The notes below the pieces were generated by a model. The model had not been told where the DNA came from. It did no database searches and worked only from the letters and a program-made list of their open reading frames with translations. DNA of 7,071 nt from an uncultured Bacteroidales bacterium (GTDB taxonomy: Bacteria > Bacteroidota > Bacteroidia > Bacteroidales > F082), in contig CALCYT010000015.1 of NCBI GenBank assembly GCA_937906455.1, forward strand, positions 1-7,071, read 5' to 3'. The position numbers and the translations under genes were made by a program. This document shows positions 5,483-7,071 of this stretch, piece by piece (the first letter of the stretch is position 1; each line of letters starts with the position of its first letter).

Positions 5483-5562
5483 CAAACAGAAATCCAAACA
5501 AGCATCATCGAAACATCAAAAAATGACGTCCCGACTGCATTTTTAACATAAATTGCAGAAAT

Positions 5563-6069
5563 AAGGGATATCTTACAAAACTCAGAAACGGGTACTACGC
5601 TTTTACCGAATGCAAGCAAACGCCTGATATACAATATCTTATTGCAAATAAAATTTACAATCCGTCGTATGTAAGCCTTCACACAGCGTTGTCGTTTTAT
5701 GGGATTATTCCCGAAATGGTGATACAAACGACAAGCGTGACATCATTGAAAAACACGCATTTTACAAACTATTTTGGCGAGTTCAGCTACAACAATATAA
5801 AGGAGGAGTTGTTTTTCGGATACGAGCCCAAGCCACTGAAAGACAATCGTTCTTTCTTATTTGCAACACCGGAAAAAGCCATATTGGATTTACTTTATCT
5901 CTATCCTTTTTACAATTCAGAGAAAGAGATTGAGAATCTGCGTCTTGATGATTGTTTCATGAGGGAGGAACTTGATATTGGAAGATTAAGGAATTATTTG
6001 GCACTTTTTAAAAACAAGGCATTAGATAAAAGAGTCGGTTTATTGTTAAAGCTTTACGGTTATGATTGA
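5563..6069 (+). pseudogene. AbiEi-type type IV antitoxin, N-terminally truncated
   Basis: AbiEi is the antitoxin and DNA-binding autorepressor of type IV AbiE systems. The frame reads KGYLTKLRNGYYAFTE, the wing end of the N-terminal winged helix, then NPSYVSLHTALSFYGIIPE, the start of the conserved C-terminal domain. It continues through FFGYEPKPL and TPEKAILDLLYLYP to KLYGYD. The stop overlaps the toxin ATG by 8 nt, the normal abiE arrangement. Upstream of base 5563 homology stops: the frame holds only RPDCIFNINCRN back to TGA at 5524-5526, with no ATG or GTG. The first usable start is TTG at 5689 or ATG at 5716, both far inside. Some 35-40 residues, most of the DNA-binding helices, are missing. 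A shortened C-terminal protein might still be made, but autorepression should be lost. Confidence 0.8.
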
Positions 6070-6484
6070 TTTAAAAAATATAAAAAGTTATTTTCCGGAA
6101 AACATCCGCAACAACAGGGCATTCAGCAAAATGATGCTCAAAGAGTTTCTGCAGCTGATGATATTGGATTTCATATCAACCACGAAACACGCGAAAAAGC
6201 TTGTGTTTATTGGAGGAACCAATCTCCGAATAATACATGGCATTGACAGGTTTTCAGAAGATTTGGATTTTGACTGCAAGGATATGACCGAAGAAGATTT
6301 CATATTGATGAGCAACGATGTGCTTAACTATTTGAAAAAGAACGGATTGAATGTGGAGACAAAAAAAACGGAGTCGTCCAAGCTTACGGCTTTCAGACGG
6401 AGTTTCTATTTTCCGCAACTACTTTTCGATTCGAGGAAAAGCGAGAAGATATTGTTGTTTCCCGACTTTATCAAACAATACTGA
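6062..6484 (+). CDS. AbiEii-type nucleotidyltransferase toxin, internally deleted remnant
   Basis: AbiEii toxins are DNA-polymerase-beta-fold nucleotidyltransferases; related enzymes add nucleotides to tRNA. The first 120 residues are normal: FIGGTNLRIIHGIDRFSEDLDFD (49-71) carries the GG(S/T) motif and the acidic DLD metal ligands, and FRRSFYFPQLLFD (111-123) is usual. The rest, SRKSEKILLFPDFIKQY, looks to me like the natural end of such proteins. The total is only 140 residues against roughly 250-300. The simplest reading is an in-frame deletion of about 110-150 residues, joining two similar LLFD/FLFD segments and removing the lysine and later acidic motifs. The ATG overlaps the antitoxin gene by 8 nt. 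It is probably inactive. The family is firm; the deletion model is inferred from memory of the family. Confidence 0.8.
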   Translation: MIDLKNIKSYFPENIRNNRAFSKMMLKEFLQLMILDFISTTKHAKKLVFIGGTNLRIIHGIDRFSEDLDFDCKDMTEEDFILMSNDVLNYLKKNGLNVETKKTESSKLTAFRRSFYFPQLLFDSRKSEKILLFPDFIKQY

Positions 6485-6554
6485 CGGCATCATGGAGGAA
6501 ACCGGCTGATTACAACATTTCCGAATAGAAACAGCTACACTCCGTTTCGTCTCC

Positions 6555-6579
6555 AACTTCAAACTTCAAACTTCAAACT
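6555..6579. repeat. 7-bp direct repeat AACTTCA x3 plus a partial copy
   Basis: Three exact AACTTCA copies occupy 6555-6575, with AACT following. The reverse complement, TGAAGTT, shares the GAAGTT core with the arrays at 53-252 and 2949-2969. Confidence 0.8.
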
Positions 6580-6610
6580 GTTAAATGGGTTTCCTCGCAC
6601 TGCGTGCTCC

Positions 6611-6650
6611 TGTCATTCCGAACGGAGCGGCAGCGTAGTGAGGAATCTCT
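6611..6650. repeat. Interspersed-repeat-like segment (GTCATTCCG...GAGGAATCT)
   Basis: The segment runs from TGTCATTCCGAACGGAGCGG to GTGAGGAATCTCT, with ATTCC and GGAAT as 5-bp inverted ends. Sequences of this form (CATTCCGAGCGnAGCGAGGAATC) are familiar as short intergenic repeats scattered through many bacterial genomes, including Bacteroidetes. Only one copy is in the window, so the repeat status rests on recollection. Confidence 0.45.
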
Positions 6651-6685
6651 GACTTGAACAATTGGAACGGCGACTTTAAGGGCAG

Positions 6686-6738
6686 CAGCGGCGGCCTTAA
6701 AGCCGTTAAGGGCGTTAAGGGCGTTAAGGCCGCCGCTG
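6686..6738. repeat. 15-bp perfect inverted repeat enclosing 9-bp tandem repeats
   Basis: The arm CAGCGGCGGCCTTAA (6686-6700) is perfectly complementary to 6724-6738, with a 23-nt loop. GCCGTTAAG, GGCGTTAAG and GGCGTTAAG (6702-6728) are 9-bp tandem units that run through the loop into the right arm. It begins 17 nt past the stop of the lectin-like gene on the minus strand. No T-tract follows, so it is not a classical terminator. It could be an mRNA-end stabiliser, a mobile-repeat end, or the cruciform that accompanies some retroelement target sites. Confidence 0.85.
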
Positions 6739-6754
6739 GTTGCGAAGGGAATAA

Positions 6755-7071
6755 TTACTGAGCGGAGCGAACCAAGCGCACGCAGAGACCGGTGTTGCGG
6801 TAGTACCAATAGTCAGGATTGAGATCTCCGCCGTCGAAGAGCACGCCGCGCGCGCCGTTGCTATCGTCGTACGAAGCCGACCAGTAGTAGCCGTAGGAAC
6901 CGACGAGGTAGACACTCGTCCCGTACCGGAAGCCCGCAGCTGGCAGGAAGACCGCACCATGCGCCTCGAACTTGCTCGCCCAGTCATTCTGGCTTATGCG
7001 GTTGCTGCCGAAACTTGCGCCGCTTTGGTTTGTGCTGCTCAAGCTGTAGTTTGAACTGCTCCAGTTGTCGG
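6755..7071 (-). CDS. C-terminal part of a C-type-lectin/FISUMP-like protein, possible DGR variable protein (partial)
   Basis: The minus-strand frame is open from the right edge to TAA at 6755-6757, giving 104 residues of a longer protein. FLPAAGFRYGTSVY, then VGSYGYYWSASYDDSNGA, VLFDGG, then YRNTGLCVRLV are the closing motifs of the DUF1566/FISUMP (Fibrobacter major paralogous) C-type-lectin-like fold; the usual forms are LPAAGYRNG, YYWSSS and GFSVRLVR. Such domains end surface or secreted proteins of Bacteroidetes and include target proteins of diversity-generating retroelements. Putative contact positions are Y, D, N, S, G, R, V, L, C or T, and most of these codons end in C, as expected if AAC codons were mutated at adenines. 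The region is GC-rich compared with its AT-rich neighbours. The internal TTG at 7042 is not the start. The N-terminus and any signal peptide lie outside the window. Confidence 0.75.
   Translation of the reverse strand, partial: DNWSSSNYSLSSTNQSGASFGSNRISQNDWASKFEAHGAVFLPAAGFRYGTSVYLVGSYGYYWSASYDDSNGARGVLFDGGDLNPDYWYYRNTGLCVRLVRSAQ

Larger units (their letters stand above)
6485..6754. other. 270-nt spacer with repeats, no gene
   Basis: This lies between the abiEii remnant (+) and the stop of the lectin-like gene (-), so it is a convergent spacer. No reading frame with recognisable content was found. It contains a 7-bp repeat (6555-6579), a dispersed-repeat-like segment (6611-6650) and a GC-rich hairpin containing 9-bp repeats (6686-6738). 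One + frame (6421-6537) is open across the end of abiEii, but it matches nothing I know. Confidence 0.6.

Noticed and set aside
6421..6537. Frame open across the end of abiEii (REDIVVSRLYQTILTAS, then WRKPADYNISE)
   Set aside because: It reads like protein but matches no AbiEii segment I know and has no start. The existing frame already ends in a plausible natural C-terminus, so a frameshift is not needed.
6573..6809. 78-codon minus-strand frame through the hairpin and repeats
   Set aside because: It overlaps the lectin-like gene in another frame and its alanine-rich content comes from the 9-bp repeats.

Overview
The window looks like chromosomal DNA of a member of the Bacteroidetes, probably Bacteroidales. 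Several genes are preceded by the phylum's -7 promoter motif TAnnTTTG (TATCTTTG, TACCTTTG and TAAGTTTG are all present). Most starts lack a Shine-Dalgarno sequence. ORF6N proteins, an AbiE-type toxin-antitoxin remnant and multicopy C-type-lectin-like surface domains are common in that group. The species is not identifiable from the sequence alone.

Layout, left to right. Bases 1-52 may hold the last codons of a + strand gene. Bases 53-356 are one uninterrupted tandem array of 38 units of 8 bp, running exactly between two convergent stop codons. On the minus strand, read from right to left, there is a housekeeping block: an Hsp20 chaperone (3945-4367), a heavy-metal-exporter-like permease (2972-3817), rimM (2414-2941), a trmN6/yfiC-type tRNA methyltransferase (1701-2411), a four-helix EamA-like membrane protein (1319-1669) and carbamate kinase (355-1293). 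The permease promoter directly follows a long hairpin made of inverted 8-bp tandem units, which probably terminates hsp20. The EamA/arcC pair has its own -7 box, so the block is at least three transcription units.

Right of hsp20 the DNA becomes accessory. There is an AT-rich spacer with a probable ORF6N gene remnant and its promoter, then an intact ORF6N gene (minus), then a decayed type IV AbiE toxin-antitoxin pair (plus). The antitoxin has lost its N-terminal part and start codon. The toxin looks internally deleted, losing the region expected to hold the later nucleotidyltransferase motifs.

The last 500 bases are GC-rich. They hold short repeats, a strong 15-bp hairpin, and the C-terminal 104 residues of a C-type-lectin/FISUMP-like protein that runs off the right edge. 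Its codon pattern resembles the variable region of diversity-generating retroelement target proteins, but no reverse transcriptase or template repeat is in the window.

The most unusual theme is the series of 7-9 bp tandem arrays, often arranged head-to-head so that they fold back. They sit just downstream of minus-strand stop codons at 53-356, 2949-2969, 3851-3939 and 6702-6728, and a related one lies at 6555-6579.
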